DNA of 64,000 nt from Marinobacter psychrophilus (GCF_001043175.1 NZ_CP011494.1:2666001-2730000), one strand, 5' to 3'. Positions 27,048 through 37,003 are shown, counted from the first letter of the stretch. The notes: generated from the sequence alone by a model not told the origin. A program made the numbers and translations.

Positions 27048-27354
27048 GTGTCTGTAATCGGTAGCCTGCTTGTTTAATGGCAGCTACCCCCGCCTTGCTG
27101 CGCGCCCCAATGTCAAAATACAGGAGGAAGAACCGCTAATACAATGGCCACTGCAGTGGCCTCCTGCTGGTGCTCTCACCCGCTTCAACGAACCAAAACT
27201 GTGCATACACTATTAGAGGAAAACGCTCTTTATTGCATACAACAATAATAAAAAAAGCTAACTCCTTGTTTTAATTTAATTGTATCTACACTGTAAGAAG
27301 TTGGCTCAATATCTGCTCACGATTCTGGCAAAACTGGAAAATGGAGCATACAAG
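27048..27354. other. 307-bp gene-free region between ilvM and the peptide transporter operon
   Basis: It holds a 16-bp perfect palindrome GGCCACTGCAGTGGCC (27146-27161), flanked by CAGGAGG (27121) and CCTCCTG (27160), which can form a longer stem but has no T-run. Nearer the operon, TGCATACA occurs twice (27202-27209 and 27234-27241), 32 bp apart on one face of the helix, inside AT-rich promoter-like sequence. I see no ORF. Confidence 0.55.
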
Positions 27355-28974
27355 ATGAATCGTCGTAATTTTCTAAAAGGTGCAACCACTCTTTCTGTAG
27401 GCGCCAGCCTTCTTCCTCTGACCCAGCTCCTCCCTCGCGTAGCCCAGGCCGCCACCAATGAGACAGCCGTTGTTGTTTTTGGGGGCACCATCAACAGCCT
27501 GGATATCCATCGCAGCGGCACCAACCGGGACAGCTACCAGGTTGCCATTAACTGCTACGACAGACTGGTCAGCTTTGGCACCAAAAAAATGCCCGACGGC
27601 TCTTTGAGCTACGACTATGATAACGTCCAACCGGAGATGGCTGAATCCTGGAAAATTAGTGAAAACGGTACGGTGATGACCTTCAAAATCCGCGAAGGCG
27701 CCTCCTTCTGGGATGGCAAGCCTGTTACCGCGCACGACGTAAAATGGTCTCTGGATCGCGCCGTCTCCGTGGGTGGTTTCCCGACCGTTCAAATGAGAGC
27801 TGGTCGTCTTGAGTCGCCAGATCAGTTCAAGGCACTGGATGATCGCACCATTCAAATTACCCTGCCGTTTCCCTCCAAGCTGGCATTGCCAGATCTGGCT
27901 ACTCCAATCCCTATCATTATCAACTCGGAAGTTGCCAAGGCCAACGCAACCCCTGACGACCCCTGGGCGACGGAATACCTGCACCGCAACCCTGCAGGAT
28001 CCGGTGCCTTTAAAGTATCCCAATGGAATGCCGGTGAGCAGCTGGTTTACGAACGCAATGACGATTGGGCTTGCGGGCCACAGCCAGGCTATCAGCGCGT
28101 CATCCTTCGCGAAGTACCTGCCCAGTCGACTCGGCGCGCTTTAATCGAGCGGGGCAGCGTGACCGCATCGCAGAACATCCCCAACAAAGACGCCAAAGAA
28201 TTAGCAGAAAAAGACGGCGTAAAAGTAATCACAACGCCTATTGAGAACTGTATTTACTCACTCTGCACAAACCTGGATTTTGAGCCGTTTAAAGATAAGC
28301 GGGTTCGACAGGCCATTGCCTGGTCTATTCCCTACGAGGAGATTTTTGAGCAGGCAGCCTATGGTCAGGGCATGCCCATGTGGGGAGGTAGTAACGAGGT
28401 CACCAGTATCGCCTGGCCGCAGAAATCACCGTACGAACAGAACTTGGATAAAGCCAGAGAACTGCTGGCGCAGACAGACTACAAAGACGGCTTCGAAGTT
28501 CCACTGTCCTTTAATCTCTCGGTCGCCGACTGGGCAGAACCCACCGCATTGCTGATTCAGCAGGGTCTGGCGCAAATCGGCATCACCGCAACTATTGAAA
28601 AGATTCCGGGCGCCAACTGGCGGACCGTCGCTCTTGTTGAAAAGAAGCTACCGCTGCACTTGGAGAACTTTGGCGGTTGGCTGAACACCCCGGATTACTA
28701 CTTTTTCTGGGCCTACATCAAAGGAAACCTCTTCAATTCCTACAACTACGACAACCCAGAAATGACCGGGCTGATCGAAAAGACACTCGATATGCCGGTC
28801 GATGACCCGGCCTACGCACCCAATGTGACGCGGATGATTGAGCTTGCATTCGACGATATTCCCCGTATTCCACTTTGGCAACCAACTCTGAACGTGGCCT
28901 TTAAAGAAGGCGTTGAAGGCTACGAATACTGGTTCCATCGCCAGATGGACATCCGTCCGTTAAAGCCGGCCTGA
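27355..28974 (+). CDS. ABC transporter substrate-binding protein (peptide family SBP_bac_5)
   Basis: 539 residues from the ATG at 27355 with GGAG eight bases upstream. The N-terminus NRRNFLKGATTLSVGASLL is a twin-arginine signal with cleavage expected after VAQA (about 32). Family 5 signature features follow: the ligand-domain start VVVFGGTINSLDIHRS, TFKIREGASFWDGKPVTAHDVKWS (near 110-133), and VRQAIAWSIPYEEI. It binds a peptide or peptide-like solute in the periplasm and feeds the permeases encoded next. The linked gamma-glutamyltransferase suggests a gamma-glutamyl ligand, an inference. Confidence 0.9.
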   Translation: MNRRNFLKGATTLSVGASLLPLTQLLPRVAQAATNETAVVVFGGTINSLDIHRSGTNRDSYQVAINCYDRLVSFGTKKMPDGSLSYDYDNVQPEMAESWKISENGTVMTFKIREGASFWDGKPVTAHDVKWSLDRAVSVGGFPTVQMRAGRLESPDQFKALDDRTIQITLPFPSKLALPDLATPIPIIINSEVAKANATPDDPWATEYLHRNPAGSGAFKVSQWNAGEQLVYERNDDWACGPQPGYQRVILREVPAQSTRRALIERGSVTASQNIPNKDAKELAEKDGVKVITTPIENCIYSLCTNLDFEPFKDKRVRQAIAWSIPYEEIFEQAAYGQGMPMWGGSNEVTSIAWPQKSPYEQNLDKARELLAQTDYKDGFEVPLSFNLSVADWAEPTALLIQQGLAQIGITATIEKIPGANWRTVALVEKKLPLHLENFGGWLNTPDYYFFWAYIKGNLFNSYNYDNPEMTGLIEKTLDMPVDDPAYAPNVTRMIELAFDDIPRIPLWQPTLNVAFKEGVEGYEYWFHRQMDIRPLKPA

Positions 28975-28996
28975 ATCGCTCACTTAGGAGTAACAC

Positions 28997-30025
28997 GTGT
29001 CTCTCGGAGTCAAAACTAGGCGGGTATTGAACCGCTTGCTGCAAGCCGTGCCCACGATCTTCGGCATTCTGGTCGTTTGCTTTTTGCTGACCCGGGCGTT
29101 ACCCGGGGATCCAGCCGCCTATTTTGCGGGCGATATGGCCGATGAGGCGTCCATTGAACAGGTGCGTGAAAACCTGGGGCTGAACCAATCCACGCCGATA
29201 CAGTTCATCAACTATGTGAGCGACTTGGCGCATGGCGACCTGGGTGTCGCCATATCAACCGGGCAAACCGTTACCCAAGAGCTCGCAAAGCGGTTACCCG
29301 CGTCTCTGGAACTGACTCTGGCAGCACTCTTGCTATCACTGGTGATCGCCATTCCACTGGGGGTTCTGGCGGCGACCCGGCCCAACACCTGGGTTGATCA
29401 CCTGTGTCGTTTTCTGGTTACGGCCGGTGTTTCATTACCGACATTCTTCACCGGGCTAGCCCTGCTGTATGTTTTCTACTACCTACTCGGCTGGGCGCCA
29501 CCGCCCATAGGGCGACTGGACATGATGTTTCTGCCGCCGGAAACGGTCACTGGTTTTTACACCATCGATTCATTGATTGCTGGTGACTGGACTCTATTCA
29601 AAGCATCTCTTGCGCAAATGACACTTCCGGTTATTACCCTTGCCCTATTTACCCTTGCGCCCATTGCCCGAATGACCCGGGCAGCAATGCTGCAAACCCT
29701 TTCAAGCGACTACGTTCGCACAGCACGCGCAGCTGGTCTGAGCGGCCGCCGGGTCTTGGTCACCTACGCATTCAGAAACGCCCTGTTGCCGGTTGTGACC
29801 ACCCTCGGAATGGTGTTCTCGTTCGTGCTTGGCGCTAACGTGCTGGTCGAAAAGGTTTTTGCATGGCCGGGCATCGGTTCATTCGCCGTCGAAGCGCTTG
29901 TGGTATCCGACTACGCCGCGGTTCAGGGATTCGTCCTGTCCATGGCACTTTTGTTTGTGTCTCTTAACCTGCTGATCGATTTGGCGTATACCCTGATCGA
30001 TCCGCGGGTGGCTGAAGAGGAATGA
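28997..30025 (+). CDS. Peptide ABC transporter permease, DppB type
   Basis: 342 residues starting at GTG (28997) with GGAG six bases upstream. Six membrane segments, the DppB-family N-terminal signature LLQAVPTIFGILVVCFLLTRA-like stretch and LPGDPA. The EAA loop that docks to the ATPase is RTARAAGLSGRRVLVTYAFRNAL (about 245-267). It forms the inner-membrane channel with the next gene's product. Confidence 0.92.
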   Translation: MSLGVKTRRVLNRLLQAVPTIFGILVVCFLLTRALPGDPAAYFAGDMADEASIEQVRENLGLNQSTPIQFINYVSDLAHGDLGVAISTGQTVTQELAKRLPASLELTLAALLLSLVIAIPLGVLAATRPNTWVDHLCRFLVTAGVSLPTFFTGLALLYVFYYLLGWAPPPIGRLDMMFLPPETVTGFYTIDSLIAGDWTLFKASLAQMTLPVITLALFTLAPIARMTRAAMLQTLSSDYVRTARAAGLSGRRVLVTYAFRNALLPVVTTLGMVFSFVLGANVLVEKVFAWPGIGSFAVEALVVSDYAAVQGFVLSMALLFVSLNLLIDLAYTLIDPRVAEEE

Positions 30026-30026
30026 T

Positions 30027-30920
30027 ATGACGTCATCACCAGCCAAACCAACCACCTCCCCGGCCGCTCCAGCTCGCGAGAGACACTGGCATCACTTTAG
30101 ATACATCATGGCGGAAAACCCGCTCACTGGCATTTCGTTCGCTATGTTCATTGGCCTGATCGTTATGGCCATTTTCGGCCCTTACCTTGTGCCTTTTGAC
30201 CCGGTTGCAACAGGTGCTGGCCCGGCGTTGAAGCCGCCTAGCCTGACGCACTGGTTTGGCACGGACCACCTCGGACGGGATGTCTTCTCCAGAGTAGTCG
30301 TCGCAACCCGTCTGGATTTGCTGATTTCGGTATCCGCAGTCACTCTGTCGTTTGTCTTCGGTTCCATCATCGGTTCGCTGTCCGGATATTTCGGCGGCTG
30401 GACCGACCGGATTGCAGGGCGGTTTATGGACACCATCATGGCCTTCCCACTGTTCGTTCTTGCCATGGGCATTGTAGCCGCGGCTGGCAACTCCGTTGAA
30501 AACATTGTTTACGCCACCGCTATAATCAACCTGCCGTTTTATGCACGCATGGCCCGAGCCGAAGTCAGCATCCGGCGCAACGCTGGATTTGTGCAGGCGG
30601 CCAGGCTATCGGGCAATTCAGAACTACGGGTTCTTTTTGGACACATTTTCCCGAATACCCTGCCCCCGATGATGGTTCAAATTTCGCTCAATATGGGATG
30701 GGCCATTCTCAACGCAGCCGGCCTGTCGTTTATTGGTTTGGGTGTGCAACCACCAACGCCGGAGTGGGGAATCATGGTTGCTGAAGGTGCCAATTTCATT
30801 ATTTCCGGCGAGTGGTGGCTGGTAGTCTTTCCCGGTATGGCGCTGATGCTGGCCGTGTTCACCTTTAATCTTATCGGCGACGGGCTGCGTGATCTTGTCG
30901 ATCCTCAGCGACGGACGTAG
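30027..30920 (+). CDS. Peptide ABC transporter permease, DppC type
   Basis: 297 residues, one base after the previous stop. A 30-residue hydrophilic start is followed by six membrane segments. Diagnostic stretches are HWFGTDHLGRDVFSRVV (near 78) and the EAA loop FVQAARLSGNSELRVLFGHIFPN (about 190-212). It is the heterodimer partner of the DppB-type permease. Confidence 0.92.
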   Translation: MTSSPAKPTTSPAAPARERHWHHFRYIMAENPLTGISFAMFIGLIVMAIFGPYLVPFDPVATGAGPALKPPSLTHWFGTDHLGRDVFSRVVVATRLDLLISVSAVTLSFVFGSIIGSLSGYFGGWTDRIAGRFMDTIMAFPLFVLAMGIVAAAGNSVENIVYATAIINLPFYARMARAEVSIRRNAGFVQAARLSGNSELRVLFGHIFPNTLPPMMVQISLNMGWAILNAAGLSFIGLGVQPPTPEWGIMVAEGANFIISGEWWLVVFPGMALMLAVFTFNLIGDGLRDLVDPQRRT

Positions 30921-30929
30921 GGAGTTACC

Positions 30930-32609
30930 ATGGCCATACCTTTACTTGATGTGCAACGGCTGACTGTCGACTTCACCACCCGCAAAGGAATTGTTCGTGC
31001 CATTGACGCCGTATCACTGTTCGTCGCCAAAGGTGAAACCCTGGGCATTGTTGGCGAATCCGGCTCCGGCAAATCCGTCACCTCCTACGCGGTGATGAAA
31101 ATACTGGACCGGGCGGGCAAGATTACCAACGGCAAGATCACCTACAACGGTATGTCTCTGCATAAAATCGCTGAATCAGACATGCGCGATGTCAGGGGTC
31201 GGGAGATCTCCATGATCTTCCAAAATCCGCGAGCTGCTCTGAACCCAATTCGAAAAATCGGTAAACAAGTAGCTGATGTGTTGATTCAGCACAATCAGGC
31301 AACAAGAGCGAATGCTCGAGAAAAAGCCATTGAAATGCTCAAAGCGGTCAAAATCGCGGATGCCGAGCAACGCTTCCATGCCTACCCGTTCGAACTCTCC
31401 GGCGGCATGTGCCAGCGGGTTATTATCGCCATTGCTCTTGCGTGCCGCCCTCAGTTATTAATCGCCGACGAGCCCACAACCGGTCTGGACGTTACCACCC
31501 AGAAGGCGGTAATGGATCTGATTGTGGAGCTCACGGCACGCTTCAGCATGTCCACCATACTGATAACCCACGATCTTGGCCTGGCGGCCGCCTACTGTGA
31601 CCGCCTGATGGTGATGGAAAAAGGCCGTGTCGTTGAGCAAAATGCGTCCACAGTCTTGTTCCAGTCACCCCAGAAGGATTACACCAAAAAACTGCTTAGG
31701 GCCACACCACGTCGCGACTCAAACGTTCGGGATCTGCTGCCGGATGCGATGCGCGACAAGGCAGATTCACTGCCACAGTCGATTCCTCCCGGGCCACCGG
31801 TGTTAACCGTCAGCCACCTCAAGAAGGGATTTGGAAAGCCAGAGTCGAAAAGCTATCACCTCGCAGTTCGGGATTTGTCATTCACGATTCGCCAAGGCGA
31901 GAGTTTGGGTCTAGTGGGCGAAAGCGGGTGCGGAAAATCCACCACATCGGCGATGGTCATGCGGTTATTGGATGCTACCGACGGGCACATCGAGTTTCTA
32001 GGTCAAGACATTTCCAGCATCCCGGCAAGTCAATTCGCATCTCACCCTCTGCGAGGCAAGCTGCAAATGGTGTTTCAAGACCCAACCGACAGCCTGAACC
32101 CGCGCTGGAGCGCTGAGCGTTCTATCGAAGATCCGCTGAAGCAGCTATCGAAGGGATTGGGAAAAGCTGAACGTAAAGCGCGTGTGGTGGAACTTGCCGG
32201 TCTCGTGGGTTTACCAACGCATCTTCTCGACCGTTTTCCTCACCAACTATCAGGCGGCCAAAAAGCGCGGGTTGGCATCGCTCGGGCCGTTGCGCTTGAC
32301 CCGCAGCTTCTGATTCTGGACGAACCGACGGCGGCGCTGGACGTCTCGGTGCAAGCCGTGATTTTGAACTTGCTGGAGGACCTGAAACATCGGCTCGGCA
32401 TGAGCTATCTGTTCATCAGCCACGACCTGAACGTGGTTCGCCTGCTGTGTGATCGCATTATTGTTATGCAACAGGGAGAAGTCGTAGAGGAAGGCGACGC
32501 CCGAACCATCATGGATTACCCTGAGACAGACTACACCCGCAGCCTTTTAGCCGCGATTCCGCATCCGCCAGCCAGCGAGACGAACACTCATTCAGGCGCT
32601 CCAGCATGA
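30930..32609 (+). CDS. Fused peptide ABC transporter ATPase (DppD-DppF type)
   Basis: 559 residues with two ABC domains in one chain. Domain one (about 5-255) has Walker A GESGSGKS, signature LSGGMCQR and Walker B LLIADEPTTGLD. Domain two (about 290-545) has GESGCGKST, LSGGQKAR and LLILDEPTAALD. Each ends with an oligopeptide-transporter C-terminal tail (YTKKLLRATP and YTRSLLAAIP). The fusion is common for GsiA/YejF-type importers. It powers uptake with the two permeases; its stop overlaps the regulator start. Confidence 0.93.
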   Translation: MAIPLLDVQRLTVDFTTRKGIVRAIDAVSLFVAKGETLGIVGESGSGKSVTSYAVMKILDRAGKITNGKITYNGMSLHKIAESDMRDVRGREISMIFQNPRAALNPIRKIGKQVADVLIQHNQATRANAREKAIEMLKAVKIADAEQRFHAYPFELSGGMCQRVIIAIALACRPQLLIADEPTTGLDVTTQKAVMDLIVELTARFSMSTILITHDLGLAAAYCDRLMVMEKGRVVEQNASTVLFQSPQKDYTKKLLRATPRRDSNVRDLLPDAMRDKADSLPQSIPPGPPVLTVSHLKKGFGKPESKSYHLAVRDLSFTIRQGESLGLVGESGCGKSTTSAMVMRLLDATDGHIEFLGQDISSIPASQFASHPLRGKLQMVFQDPTDSLNPRWSAERSIEDPLKQLSKGLGKAERKARVVELAGLVGLPTHLLDRFPHQLSGGQKARVGIARAVALDPQLLILDEPTAALDVSVQAVILNLLEDLKHRLGMSYLFISHDLNVVRLLCDRIIVMQQGEVVEEGDARTIMDYPETDYTRSLLAAIPHPPASETNTHSGAPA

Positions 32610-33328
32610 CAGTGACACCCGTTGGCAGTCCGCGAAAGGGAACGACCGTCGATACCATCGTTCATACGCTGGCTGATGACATTGTTAGCGGGAAGCTGGT
32701 GCCCGGCACCAAACTTGATGCCAAAGCCGCAGCAGAACGTTTTAGCGTCTCCCGTACGCCGATTCGCGAAACCTTTGGTCATCTTGCGGCTATGGGACTG
32801 GTTACCCATCGTCCAAATCGGGGGGTGATTGTTTCAACCCTTTCTGCGGATGCCTTAAGCTACCTCTACGAGGCCATGGCAGAACTAGAGGCATCGCTGA
32901 CGAGGCTGGCGACGTTGAGAATGAACAGTTGCCAGAGGCAGGCCTTGCAAAAGCTGCATAACGATTCGATTCACCTAGTGAGGGACGGCACCTCGGATCA
33001 GTACAACCAGTTCAACCACAACTTTCACTCGCTGATTTTCGACGCGGCTCAAAGCCCTCAACTCAGACAACTTGCGGAGGCCACCCGCACTCGGCTTGCA
33101 CCCTTCCGGCGCGCACAGTTCCGTATGAAGAACCGTATGAGCAAATCCTGGGAGGAACATGACGCGATTGTGTGTGCCATTGTCGCGGGCGATGCCGATG
33201 GCGTCGCCAGGCTGATGCGTGGCCATGTGCAGAATGTGAGCGCCGTGTCTGCAGAATTTGTGGCGGCGCACCGGCCGCGCAATAAGCCCGATGACACAGA
33301 ACCATCTTGCTCCGAAGGCCGCCCATGA
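32606..33328 (+). CDS. GntR-family regulator with FCD domain
   Basis: 240 residues. Winged helix at 10-80 (LVPGTKLDAKAAAERFSVSR and TPIRETFGHLAAMGLV), then an all-helical FCD ligand domain (about 90-225) with histidines in FNHNFHSLIF and LMRGHVQNV that usually hold a metal for organic acid binding. It is in the transporter operon, overlapping both neighbours by four bases, so it likely regulates the operon it belongs to. The effector is unknown. Confidence 0.9.
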   Translation: MTVTPVGSPRKGTTVDTIVHTLADDIVSGKLVPGTKLDAKAAAERFSVSRTPIRETFGHLAAMGLVTHRPNRGVIVSTLSADALSYLYEAMAELEASLTRLATLRMNSCQRQALQKLHNDSIHLVRDGTSDQYNQFNHNFHSLIFDAAQSPQLRQLAEATRTRLAPFRRAQFRMKNRMSKSWEEHDAIVCAIVAGDADGVARLMRGHVQNVSAVSAEFVAAHRPRNKPDDTEPSCSEGRP

Positions 33329-34914
33329 AGGCGGTATCCCGATACGGAACCATCTGCACGCCTCATCGGCTGGCTTCCGAGGCCGGTGTGGAGATTCTTC
33401 GGGACGGCGGCAACGCTATTGATGCGATTCTCACCGCAGCTGCCGCGCTCTCCGTTTGCTACCCACATATGACAGGTATTGGTGGTGACGCGCTGTTGAT
33501 GGTCAACGATGGCAAACAACTAAAAGTCATTATGGGCCTGGGGCAATCAGGGCAGAGTCTCCCCGACACTGGCCGAATTACCACGCGCGGCCCGGCATCG
33601 GCCGCAACCACCGCCGGTGCTCTCAAAGCCTGGCATCTTGCCAAGCAGGTAAGTGACCAACAATGGTCGTCAAAGCTAAAGTGGCCTACCCTGCTCAAGC
33701 CAGCTATTGATCTTGCGCAGCAAGGTACACCGGTGTCGAAGTCCCAAGCATTCTGGCAACATCAACGTCGCGATATGCTGTTAGACCTCCCGGATATGCA
33801 GCGGCTCTGCAACGATTCAGACGGCAATCAACTGCCCGAAGGCCACCGGATCGTCCAACCCCAACTGGCGGATACAATGGAACAGTTGGCGCACGCCGGG
33901 ATCGAGGATTTTTATCATGGCGAGGTCGCCGAGGCTTTGGCCAAAGGGTTTGACCGACTCGGCAACGGCTTGACCCGTTCAGACCTGGAAAACACCCAGG
34001 CGACACTGACTGACCCTTTGAAGATCCGTTACCGGAACGGCTACCTCTACAACTTTCCGCCGCCAACCCAAGGCCTGTACACATTGAGCGCCCTGTCGGC
34101 ACTGGGCCAGATGCCCTTGTCCGATATCCGCAACGGCAGTGCCGATTACTACCACTACCTAGTAGAGGCAATCAAAGCCCAACTTGTGTTGCGCAACAAA
34201 GAATTGGCAGATCCGTCGCAGCACCCTTTACCCCTGCAACAGCGATTATCAGTAAACGCCGCTGTCGGCAGGCTTCTGGCCATCAGCCCGGACACAGCTG
34301 GCCCCTGGCACGAAACAGGACGGCCGGCGGATACCATCTGGATGTCAGCCTCTGACAACCAAGGGCGAACCGTGTGTCTGATGCAAAGCCTGTTTCACGA
34401 TTTTGGTTCCGGTTGTTTTGTCGGTGATACCGGCGTGCTCTGGTCAAATCGCGCCGCCAGCTTTCATTCAGATCCTGAGCACCCAAATTGCTGGGCACCG
34501 GGAAAAATCCCGGCGCATACCCTGAATCCGTCCTGCCACATAGGCGATGATGGCCAGCAGTGGTATTTCGGTAGCCAGGGTGGCGACGGCCAGCCTCAAA
34601 CCCAGATGGTGCTGGCCACCCAGTTGATTGACTACCAGCAAACCATCGAGGCTGCATTGAGCGCGCCTCGATTTTTACTTGGCCGGAGTTTTTTTGGCGG
34701 AAGCGAAAGTCTTAAGCTCGAAAAATCCATTCCAAGTTCTGTTGCGCGGACGCTAGCCGCCCGCGGACACCTGACCGAATGGGTTCCGGAGTTGAGCCCG
34801 CTTACCGGTCAGGCTGGCGTTCTTCATATTCATGCCGATGGCCTGAAAGAGACCATGCACGACCCCAGGGGTGAAGGCATTGCGCTGGGTCTGGGATCAA
34901 ATCCGAACACCTAA
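33325..34914 (+). CDS. Gamma-glutamyltransferase family protein
   Basis: 529 residues from the ATG at 33325, overlapping the regulator stop. N-terminal-nucleophile hydrolase fold. The candidate self-cleavage and catalytic residue is Thr337 in ADTIWMSASD, the position of the conserved threonine in GGT. SLFHDFGSGCFVGDTGV and GSQGGDGQPQTQMV are the other family stretches. It has no signal peptide, so unlike classic periplasmic GGT it should act in the cytoplasm on imported substrate. It may cleave gamma-glutamyl bonds; related proteins include acylases, so the substrate is open. Confidence 0.85.
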   Translation: MKAVSRYGTICTPHRLASEAGVEILRDGGNAIDAILTAAAALSVCYPHMTGIGGDALLMVNDGKQLKVIMGLGQSGQSLPDTGRITTRGPASAATTAGALKAWHLAKQVSDQQWSSKLKWPTLLKPAIDLAQQGTPVSKSQAFWQHQRRDMLLDLPDMQRLCNDSDGNQLPEGHRIVQPQLADTMEQLAHAGIEDFYHGEVAEALAKGFDRLGNGLTRSDLENTQATLTDPLKIRYRNGYLYNFPPPTQGLYTLSALSALGQMPLSDIRNGSADYYHYLVEAIKAQLVLRNKELADPSQHPLPLQQRLSVNAAVGRLLAISPDTAGPWHETGRPADTIWMSASDNQGRTVCLMQSLFHDFGSGCFVGDTGVLWSNRAASFHSDPEHPNCWAPGKIPAHTLNPSCHIGDDGQQWYFGSQGGDGQPQTQMVLATQLIDYQQTIEAALSAPRFLLGRSFFGGSESLKLEKSIPSSVARTLAARGHLTEWVPELSPLTGQAGVLHIHADGLKETMHDPRGEGIALGLGSNPNT

Positions 34915-34945
34915 AACGCTCTCATTTACCAATCAGGATTCTTAC

Positions 34946-35737
34946 ATGGACATACTTGTCGCCTTTTCGGCGCTGGGCATAATTTCCGGCATCCTAGCGG
35001 GAATGCTGGGTATTGGCGGTGGGGTTGTCATCGTTCCCGCACTGATCTTTATTCTCGATCTGCAAGGTTTCCCAGCGGAATACATTGTTATAACGGCGGT
35101 CGCCACATCGCTGTGCACCATCATCTTTACTTCCGTCTCCGCTGCCAGGGCTCAAATTCGGCGATCCGCGGTGGATTGGGGCATCTTCAAACGTTGGTCA
35201 CTGACGGTTGTGCTGGGAAGTTTTTTATCCGGATTCATCGCTGCTCGCTTGCCACCTGAGGCACTCGAAATTGGCATTGCCGGCTTTCTGTTTGTCGTCG
35301 CCGTGATCATGTTGAGCCGCTGGGCACCTGACCCATCTCGAAAAATGCCGGGGACGGCGGGCACCTCAGGCCTGGGCCTTTTCAGTGGAACCGTATCAGG
35401 AATGGCCGGTATTGGTGGCGGCAACGTGATGGTTCCGCTGATGGTCTTTTTTAACGTGCCTATGCAACGAGCCGTCGCCACATCAAGCACCTTGGGCTTT
35501 CCTTTGGCACTGGTTGGTACCATCGGTTACGCAATATCCGGCTGGGGTGCCGGCATTACGGAAGGATCGGTAGGTTATGTTTATCTGCCGGCGGCCGCCT
35601 GTATCGCTCTATTTACCGTCATCATGGCTCCCATCGGCGTATCGCTAAGCCACAAAATTCCAGCGGCTACCCTTAAGCAAGGTTTTGGCGCCTTCCTTTT
35701 GGTCGTTGCCGGTCGAATGCTGTTTCATGCATTTTAA
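34946..35737 (+). CDS. TauE/SafE-family membrane exporter
   Basis: 263 residues from the ATG at 34946 with AGGA seven bases upstream. Seven to eight membrane helices in two repeats, each carrying a Gly-rich motif: GMLGIGGGVVIVPAL (about 20-34) and VSGMAGIGGGNVMVPLMV (about 150-167). Relatives export sulfite, sulfoacetate or other sulfonates. As the last gene of the peptide/GGT operon it could dispose of a sulfur product of substrate breakdown. Confidence 0.9.
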   Translation: MDILVAFSALGIISGILAGMLGIGGGVVIVPALIFILDLQGFPAEYIVITAVATSLCTIIFTSVSAARAQIRRSAVDWGIFKRWSLTVVLGSFLSGFIAARLPPEALEIGIAGFLFVVAVIMLSRWAPDPSRKMPGTAGTSGLGLFSGTVSGMAGIGGGNVMVPLMVFFNVPMQRAVATSSTLGFPLALVGTIGYAISGWGAGITEGSVGYVYLPAAACIALFTVIMAPIGVSLSHKIPAATLKQGFGAFLLVVAGRMLFHAF

Positions 35738-35809
35738 GCGAGAAATTATCCTGAAAGGCACAACAACCCGCCATCTTTTCCACTTAGAGGTTTTTTGTCT
35801 CTACTGGCA

Positions 35810-37003
35810 TCAGACCAGTTCGATGGCCACAGCCGTTGCCTCACCACCGCCGATGCAAAGTGCAGCAACGCCGCGCTTCAGGCCTTTTTGCTTCAATGCG
35901 TTAATCAGAGTGACCAAAATTCTTGAGCCGGAGGAGCCAATGGGGTGGCCGAGGGCGCAGGCGCCGCCGTACACGTTTACTTTATTGGCATCCAGGCCCA
36001 GTTCGTTGATGGCCAAAAGGGAGACCACCGCGAAGGCTTCGTTTATTTCGTAAAGGTCTACGTCGTCTTTGCCCCAGCCGGCTTTTTTCAGGACTTTGTC
36101 GATGGCGCCGATGGGGGCCAGGGTGAACTCAGCGGGTAACTGGGCGTGGGTGGCGTGGGCAATGATTTTTGCCTGTGGGTGCAAGCCACGAGCTTTGGCT
36201 TCTTTTGCAGAAGCCAGTACCAGTGCTGAGGCGCCGTCGCTGATGGAGCTGGCATTGGCAGCGGTTACCGTTCCGTCTTTCTTGAACGCAGGTTTCAGCG
36301 TGGGGATCTTGTCCGGGCGAGCATTGCCGGGCTGCTCGTCGGTATCTACCACTGTATCGCCACCACGACCGGCGATGCTGACCGCGCAGATTTCGGGCGC
36401 GAACCAGCCGTTATCGATAGCTGCATTAGCACGGTTAAGGGACTCGATGGCAAAGTTATCCATTTGCTCACGGGTGATCTTATAGTCATCCGCGCTCTTT
36501 TGTGCAAAAACGCCCATCAGACTGCCTTCATAGGCGTCTTCCAGGCCGTCGAGGAACATGCTGTCCATGACTTGGCCATGGCCCATGCGCATTCCGCCGC
36601 GAGCCTTGGGTAGCAGATACGGCGCCTGGCTCATGTTTTCCATACCACCGGCAACCATAATGTTGTTGGTGCCGGCTTTGATCTGATCGTGGGCGATCAT
36701 GACCGCCTGCATGCCCGATCCGCACATTTTGTTAACGGTGGTGCAGCCGGAGCTGTCTGGTATGCCGGCACCGCGGGAGGCTTGGCGTGCGGGTGCCTGA
36801 CCCAAGCCGGCCGGCAATACGCAACCCATGATGACTTCATCAATGTCAGCAGGCTTCAGGCCCGAACGCTCGATGGCGGCTTTTATCGCAACCGCGCCCA
36901 ACTGTGGCGAAGGCACGCTGCTCAGCGAGCCCATCATGCCGCCCATGGGCGTGCGGGCGGCGCCGGCTATTACTATGAAATTATCATTGGAGGTGTCAGT
37001 CAT
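35810..37003 (-). CDS. Acetyl-CoA C-acyltransferase (thiolase)
   Basis: 397 residues. The nucleophilic cysteine lies in CTTVNKMCGSGMQAV (near residue 90) and the acid-base cysteine in AALCIGGGEATAV; the His of GGACALGHPIGSSG completes the site. It cleaves 3-ketoacyl-CoA, or condenses acetyl-CoA. As the last gene of the SDR/acyl-CoA dehydrogenase operon, thiolysis of 2-methylacetoacetyl-CoA (isoleucine route) or acetoacetyl-CoA from leucine is likely. Short-chain type by its similarity to AtoB. Confidence 0.93.
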   Translation of the reverse strand: MTDTSNDNFIVIAGAARTPMGGMMGSLSSVPSPQLGAVAIKAAIERSGLKPADIDEVIMGCVLPAGLGQAPARQASRGAGIPDSSGCTTVNKMCGSGMQAVMIAHDQIKAGTNNIMVAGGMENMSQAPYLLPKARGGMRMGHGQVMDSMFLDGLEDAYEGSLMGVFAQKSADDYKITREQMDNFAIESLNRANAAIDNGWFAPEICAVSIAGRGGDTVVDTDEQPGNARPDKIPTLKPAFKKDGTVTAANASSISDGASALVLASAKEAKARGLHPQAKIIAHATHAQLPAEFTLAPIGAIDKVLKKAGWGKDDVDLYEINEAFAVVSLLAINELGLDANKVNVYGGACALGHPIGSSGSRILVTLINALKQKGLKRGVAALCIGGGEATAVAIELV

